Counted from the first letter of the stretch, positions 15,050 to 25,560 are shown. The stretch is DNA of 64,000 bases from Weissella hellenica (GCF_005405545.1 NZ_BJEG01000008.1:21072-85071), one strand, 5' to 3'. The notes: generated from the sequence alone by a model not told the origin. Translations and numbers: made by a program.

Positions 15050-16510
15050 TTATAATACTGTAGCGATTGTTTTTACATCACGATGATGTAATGCTTCTTG
15101 CTCTGCATCATATTGTTTTTGATAGTCATATAACGGCGTTGGATACTTACCATCAAAGTAAGCGACACATAAACTACCATTTGGTGCGCCTGTTTCTAAG
15201 CCCACTGCCTTTATCAGACTTGGGACACTCAAAAATCCTAATGAATCAGCACCAAATGTTTGGCACATTTCTGACAGCGTTTGATTGGCTGCAATTAATT
15301 CACTGGCATGTTGGATATCAATACCATAAAAACAGGGGTATTTTAGTTCTGGGGATGCAATTCGTAGATGTACCTCAGTTGCGCCTGCATCCTTTAACAA
15401 CTTGACAATTCTGCGACTAGTGGTGCCTCTTACAATGGAGTCATCAACCAAAACAACTCGTTTTCCTGCCACAACACCCTTTACTGCCGAAAGCTTCATA
15501 TTGACGCCTTGTTCACGTAATTTTTTAGTTGGTTGAATAAATGTCCGACCAGAATACTGATTTTTAACCAACCCCATCTCATATGGGAGTCCTGATTCTT
15601 GTGCGTAACCCATAGCGGCTGATAGTGAAGAATTCGGTATACCGATTACGATATCTGCATCGACAGCTTGTTCCTTAGCTAATAGAGCACCCATTCGCTT
15701 ACGGGCAGAATGAACATTAACCCCATAAATATCTGAATCTGGGCGTGCAAAATAAATAAATTCCATAGAACAAATTGCTAGTTGTGTATCTGCTGCATAA
15801 GTTGAGACTGATAATCCATTATGATCAATTTTTAATAATTGACCAGGTTGTACATCACACAAAAAAGTAGCCCCAACCGCATTTAATGCACAAGTTTCAC
15901 TACAAACGACAAAACCGCCATTTGGTAGTTTACCAACAACAAGTGGTCGAAAACCATTTGGATCAAGTGCTGCATAAAGACAATCTTTTGTTAAAAGCAA
16001 ATAGGCAAAGCCACCTTTAATTTGGCGTAAAGCATCTTTTACTTGTTCATCTAACGTTGGCTCTTTACTTAGACGAATAAGATGCATGAGGTTTTCCGAA
16101 TCTGAACTTGATTGATAGATAGCACCTCTGTCTTCCAACGTTTGACGAATTGTTTGTGCATTCGTCAAGTTACCATTATGTGCAAGAGCAAATTGTGTAT
16201 CGCTAAAATTAAAAGGTAGTGGTTGAATATTTTCTAATAAATTACTTCCTGCTGTTGAATAACGCACATGCCCAATAGCTGCTTGGCCCTGTAATTTTTC
16301 AAGCTCTACTGTATCAAACACATCATTTAGTAATCCTAAATCACGCTTCGTTCTCAGCTGACCATTATTATTAATTGTAATTCCTGCACCTTCTTGACCA
16401 CGATGCTGTAGGGAAAACAAACCAGTATAGGTTAAGAATGCTGCGTCAGAGGTACCCCAAACACCAAAAACACCACATTCTTCATTTAAATGACTTACTT
16501 CAGACTGCAT
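15050..16510 (-). CDS. purF: amidophosphoribosyltransferase
   Basis: A 486-aa enzyme for the committed step: it moves glutamine ammonia to PRPP to make phosphoribosylamine. I start it at the ATG at 16510 ([16 protein letters not shown]), which leaves an 11-residue propeptide before Cys12, the N-terminal nucleophile, as in Bacillus PurF. The glutaminase half has [10 protein letters not shown]; the PRPP site [13 protein letters not shown] lies near residue 345. It is feedback-inhibited by AMP/GMP in relatives. It overlaps the end of purL by 16 bases. Confidence 0.95.
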   Translation of the reverse strand: MQSEVSHLNEECGVFGVWGTSDAAFLTYTGLFSLQHRGQEGAGITINNNGQLRTKRDLGLLNDVFDTVELEKLQGQAAIGHVRYSTAGSNLLENIQPLPFNFSDTQFALAHNGNLTNAQTIRQTLEDRGAIYQSSSDSENLMHLIRLSKEPTLDEQVKDALRQIKGGFAYLLLTKDCLYAALDPNGFRPLVVGKLPNGGFVVCSETCALNAVGATFLCDVQPGQLLKIDHNGLSVSTYAADTQLAICSMEFIYFARPDSDIYGVNVHSARKRMGALLAKEQAVDADIVIGIPNSSLSAAMGYAQESGLPYEMGLVKNQYSGRTFIQPTKKLREQGVNMKLSAVKGVVAGKRVVLVDDSIVRGTTSRRIVKLLKDAGATEVHLRIASPELKYPCFYGIDIQHASELIAANQTLSEMCQTFGADSLGFLSVPSLIKAVGLETGAPNGSLCVAYFDGKYPTPLYDYQKQYDAEQEALHHRDVKTIATVL

Positions 16511-18729
16511 GGTAAAGCCCCTTTCCAAATATTCAATGCTTGTGAAACTGCTAGGTCAAAGGCCCCGTCTTGTGCGGTTACATGCAAATGATCATCGTCA
16601 GTTACTTGTCCTAAACGAGTTGCATCGTCACCCACTAATTGTTCAAAGGCAACCTTATTTTCCGGACTTACTGACACAACAAAACGGGATTGTGTTTCAG
16701 CGAAAAATTGACGTACTGTTAATTCACTGGTTAAATTAACCCCTAACTGGTTTTTAAAGGTTGCTTCGGCAATTGCAACAATCAATCCACCTTCTGATAC
16801 ATCGTGCGCACTATTTAATAAATCGTTTTGAATGGCTTGTGTGACCAAATTTTGCATTTTAAGTTCGTTATCTAAGTCAAAATCAAATAATTGCCCTGAT
16901 ACTTTACCTGTTTGCATTTTTTGGATTTCTGAACCATTAAAATCATTATATGTTTGCCCGATAACATAAACGAAGTCACCAGCTTGTTTGAAATCTTGTG
17001 TTGTTATATGCTTTAAGCCTTGAATTAGCCCAACCATTCCAACCATTGGTGTGGGATAAATTGGTACATCATTAAATTCATTATGCAAAGAAACATTTCC
17101 TGATATAACAGCTGTCTCAAACATTTCACATGCTTCACTCATACCTTGTACAGCTTGGTCTAATTCATAAAATTGTTCTGGCTTTTCTGGATTTCCAAAA
17201 TTCAAACAATCTGTGATACCAAGTGGTAAAGCTCCTGAAGCCACAATATTTCTAGCCGCCTCAGCAACAGCCATTTGTCCACCAACTCGCGGATTCAAGT
17301 ACAAATAACGACCATTAACATCTGTTGTCATGGCTAGTGCTTTGTCATGATGACGAACTCGTATAACTGCTGCATCCGAACCAGGCTTCACTAGCGTATT
17401 TGTTTGAACTTGTGAATCGTAGGTTTCGTATAGACTTTCTTTAGAAGCAATTGTTAATTGTGCCAACATTTGCTGCAAAACCTCAGTAGCTGAAGAAATA
17501 TCGGGAACAAATTGCGTTGCACTTGCTTGTTCAATCCGAGCGGGTATTTTACTTTCACGATGATAAACAGGTGCTTGTGAGGCTAATGCATCAACTGGCA
17601 CATCAGCAACAATTTCACCATGATGAATTAATTGATAATGATCATTATCAGTCACATGACCAATATTAACAGCCTCTACACCATATTCAGCAAAGACTGC
17701 TAGTACTTCTTCTTCATAACCATTTTTGACACACAACAACATCCGTTCCTGTGATTCAGATAGCATCATTTCAAATGGTGTCATGTCGGCTTCTCGCTGG
17801 GGCACTAAGTCCAAATCCAAAATCATACCATTGCCACCAGCTTTTGATCCCATTTCTGCTGAAGAAGAAACTAAACCTGCTGCTCCCATATCTTGCATAC
17901 CAATCAAAGCGTCTGCATGATTAGTACTAATTTCTAAACACGCTTCCATAACTAACTTCTCAGTAAAAGGGTCACCAACTTGCACTGCAGAACGTTGGCT
18001 TTCATGTTCAGAATCAAATTGAGCTGATGCGAACGATGCACCATTAATCCCATCACGCCCCGTCTTAGCTCCAACATAAATAATACTGTTACCAACACCA
18101 GCTGCAGCACCAACTTGAATTTTATCCAAATCCATCAGTCCAACGCACATGACGTTTACTAACGGGTTTTGTGAATAAGCATCGTCAAAGGCGATATCAC
18201 CACCTACAGTTGGTACTCCAATACAATTACCGTATGCAGCAATTCCAGCAACAACTTGGGAAATTAAATACCGATCAGCTGCTGTACGCGGTGTGCCAAA
18301 TCGTAAACTATCTAAACTAGCAATTGGCCGTGCACCCATTGAAAAAATATCTCGTAAAATACCACCAACACCAGTTGTTGCACCTTGAAAGGGTTCTACA
18401 GCTGACGGATGATTATGACTCTCCGCTTTGAAAACAACTCCCTGACCGTTGCCAATATCAATAATCCCGGCACCTTCACCAGGACCTTTCACGACACGTT
18501 TACCCTTTGAAAAGAATTTTTTCAAAACCGGTTTTGAATTTTTGTATGAACAATGTTCACTCCACATACCTGAAAACAGACCAACCTCAGTATAATTGGG
18601 TAAACGACCAAGTACTTCATTTTTAATTAATTGGTATTCATCATCTGAAAGACCTAGTGACTGGTAAAGTTTTTGACTTTCAATGGTGGCTGGTGAAATT
18701 TCTGTAGTTTGGACACCGACATTACTCAT
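16495..18729 (-). CDS. purL: FGAM synthase subunit II
   Basis: A 744-aa small-type PurL. With PurQ (glutaminase) and PurS (linker) it makes FGAM from FGAR, ATP and glutamine. Seen are [18 protein letters not shown] near the N-terminus, [18 protein letters not shown] (about residues 100-117), [14 protein letters not shown], and two PurM-like halves. The size and the split subunits are typical of Gram-positives. The start overlaps the purQ end by 8 bases (ATGAGTAA), so the two are translationally coupled. Confidence 0.95.
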   Translation of the reverse strand: MSNVGVQTTEISPATIESQKLYQSLGLSDDEYQLIKNEVLGRLPNYTEVGLFSGMWSEHCSYKNSKPVLKKFFSKGKRVVKGPGEGAGIIDIGNGQGVVFKAESHNHPSAVEPFQGATTGVGGILRDIFSMGARPIASLDSLRFGTPRTAADRYLISQVVAGIAAYGNCIGVPTVGGDIAFDDAYSQNPLVNVMCVGLMDLDKIQVGAAAGVGNSIIYVGAKTGRDGINGASFASAQFDSEHESQRSAVQVGDPFTEKLVMEACLEISTNHADALIGMQDMGAAGLVSSSAEMGSKAGGNGMILDLDLVPQREADMTPFEMMLSESQERMLLCVKNGYEEEVLAVFAEYGVEAVNIGHVTDNDHYQLIHHGEIVADVPVDALASQAPVYHRESKIPARIEQASATQFVPDISSATEVLQQMLAQLTIASKESLYETYDSQVQTNTLVKPGSDAAVIRVRHHDKALAMTTDVNGRYLYLNPRVGGQMAVAEAARNIVASGALPLGITDCLNFGNPEKPEQFYELDQAVQGMSEACEMFETAVISGNVSLHNEFNDVPIYPTPMVGMVGLIQGLKHITTQDFKQAGDFVYVIGQTYNDFNGSEIQKMQTGKVSGQLFDFDLDNELKMQNLVTQAIQNDLLNSAHDVSEGGLIVAIAEATFKNQLGVNLTSELTVRQFFAETQSRFVVSVSPENKVAFEQLVGDDATRLGQVTDDDHLHVTAQDGAFDLAVSQALNIWKGALPCSLK

Positions 18730-19408
18730 TAAAAGCTACCTCACGTTCCTTAACAAAGTTAATCATTGCTGTAAATATTTTCACACCATCATCAGATCCT
18801 AAAATTTTTTCAACTGCTCTTTCTGGGTGTGGCATCATGCCCAATACATTTCCTTGTTGGTTTGTAATACCTGCGATATCCGATAAACTACCGTTAGGGT
18901 TATTTTGATACTTAAAAACAATTTGATTATTTTCTTTTAAACTTTTAAGTGTTTTATCATCACAATAGTAATTGCCATCACCGTGCGCAATTGGTAACGT
19001 AATCACCTCTTGATCATCATACAAATCAGAAAATGGGGTTTGATTATTTGTAACAATCAACTTTTGATCACGACATACAAATTGTGCGACTGTATTCTTT
19101 TGTAGCGTCCCCGGTAACAAGCCTGCTTCAGTTAGAATTTGAAAACCATTACAAATACCAATAACTGGCTTACCACTATCAGCAAATTCACGTAGAGCAG
19201 GAATGATTGGTGCAAAACGTGCAATAGCGCCACTACGTAAATAATCACCATAAGAGAAACCACCCGGTACAATGACAGCATCAAAATCAATTAATGATTC
19301 TGAATCATATGAAACTAAGGCTGCCTCTTCACCAAAAACATCAGTAATCGCATAATAAGCATCTAACTCACAATTAGATGCTGGAAATGCTAAAATCGCA
19401 AAGTTCAT
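18722..19408 (-). CDS. purQ: FGAM synthase, glutaminase subunit
   Basis: A 228-aa class I glutamine amidotransferase. The nucleophile is Cys86 in [12 protein letters not shown]; the His-Glu pair is in MPHPERAVE near residue 196. It supplies ammonia to PurL. It overlaps purS by 4 bases (ATGA) and purL by 8 bases. The length matches Bacillus PurQ. Confidence 0.95.
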   Translation of the reverse strand: MNFAILAFPASNCELDAYYAITDVFGEEAALVSYDSESLIDFDAVIVPGGFSYGDYLRSGAIARFAPIIPALREFADSGKPVIGICNGFQILTEAGLLPGTLQKNTVAQFVCRDQKLIVTNNQTPFSDLYDDQEVITLPIAHGDGNYYCDDKTLKSLKENNQIVFKYQNNPNGSLSDIAGITNQQGNVLGMMPHPERAVEKILGSDDGVKIFTAMINFVKEREVAFNE

Positions 19409-19668
19409 GACAAATCCTCCGACTCACTAATTTCATAGGTATAATTCTCCATGTTGTAGTTTGCCAACATACGATCACTGATTTCATTAACTTCTTTCTC
19501 AATTGCTTCACGCGTCATGCCATCTGCAAAAGTTAATTCAAATGACTTACCAACTTTTAATTGCGTAATATTATCATAGCCAAGGCGCCCAAGGGCCTGT
19601 TGAATAGCTTGAGCTTCTGGGTTTAGAATTGATTCTTTATAATTCACAAAAACTTTAACGACTGTCAT
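19405..19668 (-). CDS. purS: FGAM synthase subunit PurS
   Basis: An 87-aa small subunit that links PurL and PurQ. It starts [23 protein letters not shown] and has [20 protein letters not shown], the standard PurS pattern. It lies 5 bases behind purC. Confidence 0.93.
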   Translation of the reverse strand: MTVVKVFVNYKESILNPEAQAIQQALGRLGYDNITQLKVGKSFELTFADGMTREAIEKEVNEISDRMLANYNMENYTYEISESEDLS

Positions 19669-19673
19669 AGCTA

Positions 19674-20411
19674 TTAAGCCTCCTCTGAATGTAGTAAACG
19701 TTGCAAAATTTCTTCATAAACGGGGACCATGTCACCCAGCCCTTGTCGGAAAATATCCTTATCTAGTGACTGTTTTGTTTGCATGTCAACTAAACGACAA
19801 TTATCAGGTGATAACTCATCTGCTAAAATAACATCGCCTGTATTTGTTATCCCGAATTCAAGTTTGAAGTCGACCAGTTGAACGTTTATTTTTTCAAAAA
19901 TTTTTATTAGATGTTGATTAACCTGCAAGGCAATCTGACGAATTTTTGAAATTTGCTCTCTTGTGGCAAGTTCTAGCGCTAAAGCATCATCATCATTTAA
20001 AAAAGGATCGTCTAATGCATCATTTTTATAAAAGAATTCAATGACTGGTTGTGCAAATTCTTGTAAATATTCTGTCTGATAGCGTTTTACAAAGCTACCT
20101 GATGCACTATTACGAATAACGGTTTCCAACGGAATAATTTTTACACGTTGTACCAATTGATCTGTTGGCCCAATCTGTTTAATAAAGTGATTCTCAATAC
20201 CTTGATTGCGTAAATCCGTAAATAATTGTGTTGAAATAGCGCAATTTGTTTTACCCTTATCTGCCATTTGAACCTTACGTTTACCATTCAACGCTGTTAC
20301 CTGATCAAGGTAGTGCACCCACAAAATATCAGGATAATTAGTGGTATACATTTCCTTTGCTTTGCCGCGATATAACAATTCTTGTTTTTCAACTTCTGCC
20401 AATTCAGTCAT
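19674..20411 (-). CDS. purC: SAICAR synthetase
   Basis: A 245-aa ATP-dependent ligase that adds aspartate to CAIR. Signatures: LLYRGKAKEMYTT at the N-terminus (ATP loop), IPLETVIRNSASGSF (about residues 92-106), LVDFKLEFGI and VILADELSPDNCRLVD. It sits 2 bases behind purK. Nothing unusual is seen. Confidence 0.95.
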   Translation of the reverse strand: MTELAEVEKQELLYRGKAKEMYTTNYPDILWVHYLDQVTALNGKRKVQMADKGKTNCAISTQLFTDLRNQGIENHFIKQIGPTDQLVQRVKIIPLETVIRNSASGSFVKRYQTEYLQEFAQPVIEFFYKNDALDDPFLNDDDALALELATREQISKIRQIALQVNQHLIKIFEKINVQLVDFKLEFGITNTGDVILADELSPDNCRLVDMQTKQSLDKDIFRQGLGDMVPVYEEILQRLLHSEEA

Positions 20412-20413
20412 CG

Positions 20414-21553
20414 TTAATCTTCTCCCTTTAACATAGCTGTTGTTGCTAATAACTCATCAACATCCTTACCTACAACCGTAATATGACCTAATTTTCTTTG
20501 CGGTCTAATCCCACTTTTACCATAATCATGAAAATGCCATTCGGGATGCTTATTGAATAATTCACGGGCTAAAGTTAAATCATTTCCCAATAAATTACGC
20601 ATCACTGCTGGCTGTTCTTGCTTTATATATGGTATTGGTAAACCGCAAATACTACGAATATGCGCTTCAAATTGTGAAATATTGCAAGCTTCAATTGTAT
20701 AATGACCAGAATTATGTGGTCGTGGTGCCAATTCATTAACGACTAATTCATGATCATTAATGACAAAAAATTCAATGCCTAAGACACCATAAAGGTCTAG
20801 CTCATTCGCAATCTTTTCAGCATAAGTTTGCGCTTTATGCCGCAATGTATCAGAAAATTGATTAGCCGCAATTGTTGTATGTAAAATATGATTTTTATGT
20901 TGATTGGTTACCAAAGGAAAAGTATAAATTTGTTTGTTAAGATCCCGCGTTACCATCATTGAAGCTTCTGCTTGAAAAGCCTGTCGCGCTTCTAAAATAC
21001 ATGGTACTTGTTCATACAATTGTGACGCTTTACTAATATCACTTGGGTTATTAATGTCTAACTGGCCATGCCCGTCATAACCACCACTAACTGTTTTCAA
21101 AAGTGCAGGATAACCTATTTTCTCAATAGCTACTTGTAATGATGATTCGTCCGTAACTGAGGCAAAATTCGTTACTGGGACTTGTATATTTTTCAAAAAG
21201 CTTTTTTCTCTTAAACGTTGACCACTAACGTGTAATAAGTTGATTCCTTGCGGTAAGGACGTATACGCAGTTACCTTTTGCAACGTTTTTTCCGCTACAT
21301 TTTCAAATTCGTAAGTTAACACCGCACTCCGCTGCGCAAGTTCTAATAATGCTGCTTCATCGTCATAGTCAGCTGTTATTTGAAAATCAGCAACTTGAGC
21401 TGCTGGTGCATCTAGAGTTGGATCTAAAATACCAACTTTATATCCCATACTTTTAGCACTTAACGCCAACATTTGTCCTAATTGTCCCCCACCCACAATG
21501 CCAATGGTTGCTGGTGGCAAAATGGTTTTAATCAAAACGTGCCTCACTTTCAA
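20414..21553 (-). CDS. purK: N5-carboxyaminoimidazole ribonucleotide synthase
   Basis: An ATP-grasp enzyme of up to 379 aa that makes N5-CAIR from AIR, bicarbonate and ATP. IGIVGGGQLGQMLALSA near residues 18-34 is the PurK N-domain; GYPALLKTVSGGYDGHGQ binds ATP; ELAPRPHNSGHYTIEAC closes the active site. The start is uncertain: TTG at 21553 gives nine extra residues inside purE, while a GTG or TTG a few codons later would also work. In any case it overlaps or abuts the purE stop. Confidence 0.93.
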   Translation of the reverse strand: MKVRHVLIKTILPPATIGIVGGGQLGQMLALSAKSMGYKVGILDPTLDAPAAQVADFQITADYDDEAALLELAQRSAVLTYEFENVAEKTLQKVTAYTSLPQGINLLHVSGQRLREKSFLKNIQVPVTNFASVTDESSLQVAIEKIGYPALLKTVSGGYDGHGQLDINNPSDISKASQLYEQVPCILEARQAFQAEASMMVTRDLNKQIYTFPLVTNQHKNHILHTTIAANQFSDTLRHKAQTYAEKIANELDLYGVLGIEFFVINDHELVVNELAPRPHNSGHYTIEACNISQFEAHIRSICGLPIPYIKQEQPAVMRNLLGNDLTLARELFNKHPEWHFHDYGKSGIRPQRKLGHITVVGKDVDELLATTAMLKGED

Positions 21554-22019
21554 TAGCCGCTTGGCGTTGTGTTTCTTTTAATGCAATTAACTTTTCTTGA
21601 ACACTTGTTTGTGTAATCCCCAACATTTGTGCTGCTAAAATAGCTGCATTTTTAGCACCAGCATCCCCAATGCTAAGTGTTGCAACCGGTGCTCCTGCTG
21701 GCATTTGTACAATTGATAGTAATGAGTCCATACCATTTAATGTTCGCGTTTTAATCGGAACGCCAATTACCGGTAATGTTGTATTAGCTGCAATCATTCC
21801 AGGTAAATGTGCTGCACCACCCGCACCTGCAATAATGACTTTTATACCCTTATTACGCGCATTTTCACCAAATTCTTGTAATTCATTCGGCATACGATGA
21901 GCTGATATGATCTTTTTTTCAAAAGATATCCCTAACTTTTCAAGCTGTTCACATGTCAATTTCATTGTTGACCAATCTGAAATTGAACCCATTAATACTG
22001 CAACTTCATTTGCAACCAT
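21528..22019 (-). CDS. purE: N5-CAIR mutase
   Basis: A 163-aa class I PurE that converts N5-CAIR to CAIR. The substrate loop motifs VLMGSISDWSTM (about residues 8-19) and KIISAHRMP (His about 41) are intact, followed by IAGAGGAAHLPGM. It is the first gene of the pur operon, behind a strong promoter and PurR-box-like sites. The SD GGTGAGGAAT lies before the ATG. Confidence 0.95.
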   Translation of the reverse strand: MVANEVAVLMGSISDWSTMKLTCEQLEKLGISFEKKIISAHRMPNELQEFGENARNKGIKVIIAGAGGAAHLPGMIAANTTLPVIGVPIKTRTLNGMDSLLSIVQMPAGAPVATLSIGDAGAKNAAILAAQMLGITQTSVQEKLIALKETQRQAAIESEARFD

Positions 22020-22068
22020 TTATTCCTCACCTTTTAAATGCTTTATCACAATGTCTATTTTCACCTTC

Positions 22069-22097
22069 ATAATACTTAACTTTAAATAGTAAGTCAA
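22069..22097 (-). promoter_or_regulatory. pur operon promoter
   Basis: TTGACT (22097-22092), 17 bases, TATTAT (22074-22069), 50 bases upstream of purE. It is a near-consensus sigma-A promoter. Confidence 0.8.
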
Positions 22098-22105
22098 TGT
22101 TTTTC

Positions 22106-22163
22106 GTTCGTATTTATTCGGATAAACGGTTTATTTATAGATTAAATATTTAATTTAGTTCGT
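22106..22163 (-). promoter_or_regulatory. PurR-box-like CGAA motifs
   Basis: ACGAAC (22111-22106), CCGAAT (22121-22116) and ACGAAC (22163-22158) lie just upstream of the -35, flanked by A/T as in the AWWWCCGAACWWT PurBox of Firmicutes PurR. Two are spaced by 10 bases. Control by a PurR (repressor in Bacillus, activator in Lactococcus) is likely. Confidence 0.55.
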
Positions 22164-22204
22164 TTTTTAAAGTAAGAGCACCACCGCTTTTAGATACTTG
22201 ATCT

Positions 22205-22253
22205 AAAAAAAGAGGCAAAACGAAAATTATTCCTTTCGCTTTGCCTCTTTTTT
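22205..22253. terminator. bidirectional terminator
   Basis: AAGAGGCAAA and CGAAA pair with TTTCG and TTTGCCTCTT, with A and T runs at the two ends. It separates the DUF3021 gene from the pur promoter region. Confidence 0.85.
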
Positions 22254-22392
22254 ATTAATTAATTTTAATTAGTGATGCTTTTGATAGTACTATAACCTTT
22301 TATTCATACAAGACGGTCATAAACAGCTATCTCTTACTAATTCATAAGCACTAATTGGTACAAACACTGTTAATATCATTCTTTTAAAACCA

Positions 22393-22764
22393 TTACCAGT
22401 TAAATTTCTTAGCAAGATAAAGTAAAATTAGCCACAAAATCACACCTGTCATTGTAAAGTATCCCAAAATAATTAAAGCGTCTTTTAACCCTGTCAACGG
22501 AAACCATCCACTAAATAATAGTATTGGATAAATTGTTACCAACATACACAAAAAATGAATAATTGTCTTCTTAATCAAGGTCCACTGATCAATATCATAA
22601 ATAATTGTAGCAAAACCAATAAATAACGCCATTAGTGCCACACATAAAACACTCTTCGCATTGGAAAAGTCATTTTGCAAATAAAGAACATACGCTATGA
22701 TACTCATAATAATAAAAGGAATCCCACCAAAAATTGTCCCTTTAAGAAGTAACTGAACGCCCAT
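22393..22764 (-). CDS. DUF3021 membrane protein
   Basis: A 123-aa protein with four hydrophobic helices. IYDIDQWTLIKKTIIHF at about residues 58-74 is the typical DUF3021 centre. The family's function is unknown; members are often linked to LytTR regulators, but none is next to it here. An SD AGGAGG precedes the ATG. It is a single gene with a terminator downstream. Confidence 0.7.
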   Translation of the reverse strand: MGVQLLLKGTIFGGIPFIIMSIIAYVLYLQNDFSNAKSVLCVALMALFIGFATIIYDIDQWTLIKKTIIHFLCMLVTIYPILLFSGWFPLTGLKDALIILGYFTMTGVILWLILLYLAKKFNW

Positions 22765-22924
22765 TAGTAATCAACCTCCTGTTAATGTACACTCCTATTA
22801 CACTAAAATTATACTATATAGGACGAAAACACTGTTGTAACAGCATTTACATTAATTATTCAACATATAAAATATCTGACAGCGAGAATACTTTTATATT
22901 ATTTGCAAGTACGACATTATTATC

Positions 22925-23239
22925 CTAAAAGCCTAGTACTTTCCCATGATATAAAGGGCTAACAATTCCTTCAGCATTATGATTTCTTAATTGAATAGTT
23001 ACTGAAAACTGCTGATCAAAGGCTTGCATCAAATGTTGACTAATCGACTCTTCAGACATCTCTTCATGGTCTTCACGCATCCTGTTATCCATACGATTTT
23101 TAGAATATTTACCAACATCCTCAGTATGATCACTAAGGAAATAACCTTGCCATTTAACCATACCTCTATCTTGGTAATCATTTTGAAAAAAACGAGCTGC
23201 ATTTATTAACTTATAGTGTAATTCATCCTGATTATCCAT
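22925..23239 (-). CDS. YolD-like protein
   Basis: A 104-aa protein. I start it at ATG 23239 (MDNQDELHYKLINAARFF), which overlaps the umuC-like stop by 8 bases. YolD-like proteins are regularly encoded with Y-family polymerases in Firmicutes and are thought to assist them. It shares one transcript with the polymerase gene upstream. The family call rests on pairing, size and the central YHGKV-type end. Confidence 0.7.
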   Translation of the reverse strand: MDNQDELHYKLINAARFFQNDYQDRGMVKWQGYFLSDHTEDVGKYSKNRMDNRMREDHEEMSEESISQHLMQAFDQQFSVTIQLRNHNAEGIVSPLYHGKVLGF

Positions 23240-24560
23240 AAGCGTTACCACCGTTATGACCACCAACTAACCCCGCACGCTGCATCATTGTCCCACCTAT
23301 ACTTAGCGATGATAATTTTACTAAACTAGTGATACCAAATTTTTCTCTAATATCATCAACTACTTGATCAATTCTAGACGCATTAATTTGCTCTACAACC
23401 GGTGTTAATAAATCCAATTGCTCGTAACCTGCTGGTTGTAATTTACCAACCGATACACCCAAATTACGTACACTACCATCTGTATAGTGTTCCTCAAATA
23501 AATCAATTAAGGCAGTGCTAATGATATGTGACAAATTTGATGGTTCAATTTTCATTTGAACATTAAAACCATGTGTCTGTTTTTGCTCACCTGTTGCGTA
23601 AGCATAACCAACAAATAATGATACCGTACCAGCTGCTAATTGCTTGGCACGTAAACGTGCAGCAACTTGTTCGCCAATTTCACGAATAACAACTTTAATT
23701 TCAAGCGCATCATTATAGTCGCGTGGTAAAACTTGGCTATTAGAAATATTTCTCGCTTTAACCTTATGTTTATGACTAACAATGCTACGATCAACTCCCC
23801 AAGCTAGCGCAAATAATTCTTCACCACGAACACCTAATTTTTGTTTAAGATAATACGGGTTTGTCATAGCTAAGTCATACATTGAAAAAATGCCTAACCG
23901 ATTTAATTTTTTTGCTGTTTTTAGACCAATACTCCACACCTCATTCAATTTTGTAATGGGCCACAAATGTTCCGGTAAGGTTTCAAAATGCCATTCTCCA
24001 ATTAAATCAAAATCGTGCTTTGCTTGAATATCTAAAGCTACTTTAGCCATTGCAATTGTGTCACCAATCCCAACTGTTACATATAATCCTAATTCTTTTT
24101 TTACTTTTAATTGAATAATTCGTGCTAATTTTTTTAAGGTTAAATCTTTACCATAGATAAATTTTAAATATTTCCAGGAATCCGTTATATCAAGAATACT
24201 TTCATCAATGGAATATAAATGAAGATCCTCTTCAGCAACAAATTGACGAAAAATATCATTAACTTTTTTATTTACAGCAATATATCGATTCATTCGTGGC
24301 TGAACAATTAATAGTCGCAAATCTTTTAGCACGTCACGTTGGCGCATGACATTCTTAATACCCAATTCTTTTTTTGCACGAGGTGAAGCGGCTAATACGA
24401 GTCCGCCATTAGTGTTTTCCTGTTGACTCATAACAACCAATAATGAAGTTAATGGATTTAACCCACGATCGGCACATTCCACACTAGCATAAAAGCTTTT
24501 TGAATCAATCACCATAACTTTCCTTCTTAGCTCATGACCAGTCACATCTGAAAAATTCAT
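23232..24560 (-). CDS. Y-family DNA polymerase (UmuC/UvrX-type)
   Basis: A 442-aa translesion polymerase. The first catalytic aspartate is in VMVIDSKSFYASVE (D19); the palm signature LYSIDESILDITD has the second acidic pair near residues 118-120; HhH-like IWSIGLKTAKKLNRLGI follows. The C-terminal little-finger domain is present. It matches the YqjW/UvrX group rather than DinB/PolIV. It is translationally coupled to a YolD-like gene. A GC-containing palindrome upstream of the -10 box may bind a damage-response regulator. Confidence 0.88.
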   Translation of the reverse strand: MNFSDVTGHELRRKVMVIDSKSFYASVECADRGLNPLTSLLVVMSQQENTNGGLVLAASPRAKKELGIKNVMRQRDVLKDLRLLIVQPRMNRYIAVNKKVNDIFRQFVAEEDLHLYSIDESILDITDSWKYLKFIYGKDLTLKKLARIIQLKVKKELGLYVTVGIGDTIAMAKVALDIQAKHDFDLIGEWHFETLPEHLWPITKLNEVWSIGLKTAKKLNRLGIFSMYDLAMTNPYYLKQKLGVRGEELFALAWGVDRSIVSHKHKVKARNISNSQVLPRDYNDALEIKVVIREIGEQVAARLRAKQLAAGTVSLFVGYAYATGEQKQTHGFNVQMKIEPSNLSHIISTALIDLFEEHYTDGSVRNLGVSVGKLQPAGYEQLDLLTPVVEQINASRIDQVVDDIREKFGITSLVKLSSLSIGGTMMQRAGLVGGHNGGNAYG

Positions 24561-24580
24561 AATCTTCCCTCCAATCTTAA

Positions 24581-24620
24581 ATTATAAGTTTAACTGTATA
24601 ACGTTAGTTTAAACCTAACG
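24581..24620 (-). promoter_or_regulatory. umuC-like promoter with palindromic site
   Basis: A TATAAT (24586-24581) is preceded by the near-perfect palindrome CGTTAGTTTAAACCTAACG (24602-24620) in the -35 area, where no consensus -35 is seen. It is a candidate operator; it does not resemble the Gram-positive LexA box (GAAC-N4-GTTC). Confidence 0.5.
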
Positions 24621-24749
24621 CATTAATTAATCAATCTCCGTTTACCAGTGATAAAATTTTTCCCTGTATACTGATCGTTGTTCGCGGTACAATTAATGAA
24701 CACTAACAATTTCTCTTTGATGTCAACATATGATAAGGAGCAAATAATT

Positions 24750-25301
24750 ATGAAGCAGCGCTGCGATTGGGCACAACCTGGTAATCAATTATTAAAAGAC
24801 TATCACGATTATGAATGGGGTACCCCAACAACGGAAAGTAAACGACTTTTCGAGTTGTTAACTCTTGAAGCTTTCCAAAGTGGACTAAGTTGGCAACTTA
24901 TTTTAAATAAACGAGAAAATTTTAAACAAGCATTTGATGACTTCGAATTTGAAAAAATCGCCCGTTATGATGATGATAAAATCAGTGACTTGATGCATAA
25001 TAACGGTATTATTCGTAATAAGCGTAAAATAGTAGCCACCATTAATAATGCCAAAATTATCCAAACAAAGTTTCCTAATAATCAATTTAGTGAATATATT
25101 TGGTCATTCACGGGGAATCATACAATTTGCCATCACTATGCCTCATCTGAAGCAATACCAAAATATGATCAACTAGCGCTAATTGTCAGTAAAAGTCTAA
25201 AAAATGCCGGCTTTTCATTTACCGGTCCAGTTACGACTTACTCATTTCTCCAAGCGTCAGGTATTATAAATGATCATCAGGTAAACTGTTTTAAAAAATA
25301 A
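24750..25301 (+). CDS. tag: DNA-3-methyladenine glycosylase I
   Basis: A 183-aa Tag protein that removes 3-methyladenine from DNA. Zinc ligands are at the expected places: Cys5 and His19 in MKQRCDW..YHDYEWG, and His176 and Cys180 in NDHQVNC at the C-terminus. FELLTLEAFQSGLSW carries the catalytic-site Glu. I start at ATG 24750 (SD AAGGAG); upstream in-frame codons have no SD. It is divergent from the translesion polymerase, so two repair functions share one intergenic region. Confidence 0.92.
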   Translation: MKQRCDWAQPGNQLLKDYHDYEWGTPTTESKRLFELLTLEAFQSGLSWQLILNKRENFKQAFDDFEFEKIARYDDDKISDLMHNNGIIRNKRKIVATINNAKIIQTKFPNNQFSEYIWSFTGNHTICHHYASSEAIPKYDQLALIVSKSLKNAGFSFTGPVTTYSFLQASGIINDHQVNCFKK

Positions 25302-25314
25302 CCTAATAAATAAT

Positions 25315-25350
25315 AAAAGACGTCCAACAATTTTAATGTTGAACGTCTTT
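25315..25350 (+). terminator. terminator of tag
   Basis: AAAAGACGTCCAACA / TGTTGAACGTCTTTT, an imperfect stem with A/T flanks; it works in both directions. Confidence 0.8.
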
Positions 25351-25371
25351 TATGTCCCCTAGGTATAAACC

Positions 25372-25537
25372 CTACCATTCATTATGCTTAATCATCGCTG
25401 CCAAATCAGCTTGTGTTACTTCCTGTCTAGGTAGCGATCTAGTGGCTCTTTTAAATTCTCTATTTAACTTTTCTTGTTCAGCTAAAGCTTCGTTATCCGA
25501 AAATTCTGCATGTTTTCTATTTAAAGCTGCCATCATG
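25372..25537 (-). pseudogene. small conserved-looking ORF with a T-run slip
   Basis: ATGATG at 25537 follows GGGGGC and opens M-M-A-A-L-N-R-K-H-A-E-F, then stops after FG. With one T fewer in a five-T run (near 25500), the frame would continue SDNEALAEQEKLNREFKRAT.., ending AAMIKHNEW at 25372. The downstream part alone could start at ATG 25512 but has no ribosome site. It sits 24 bases behind gldA. The protein is highly charged and helical; no family is recognised. It could be a base-call error. Confidence 0.45.
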
Positions 25538-25560
25538 CCCCCTTTTACAATAACTTATTC

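Noticed and set aside
22020..22200. Purine (G-box) riboswitch before purE
   Set aside because: No conserved P1-P3 elements were found; PurR-box motifs and a normal promoter explain the leader.
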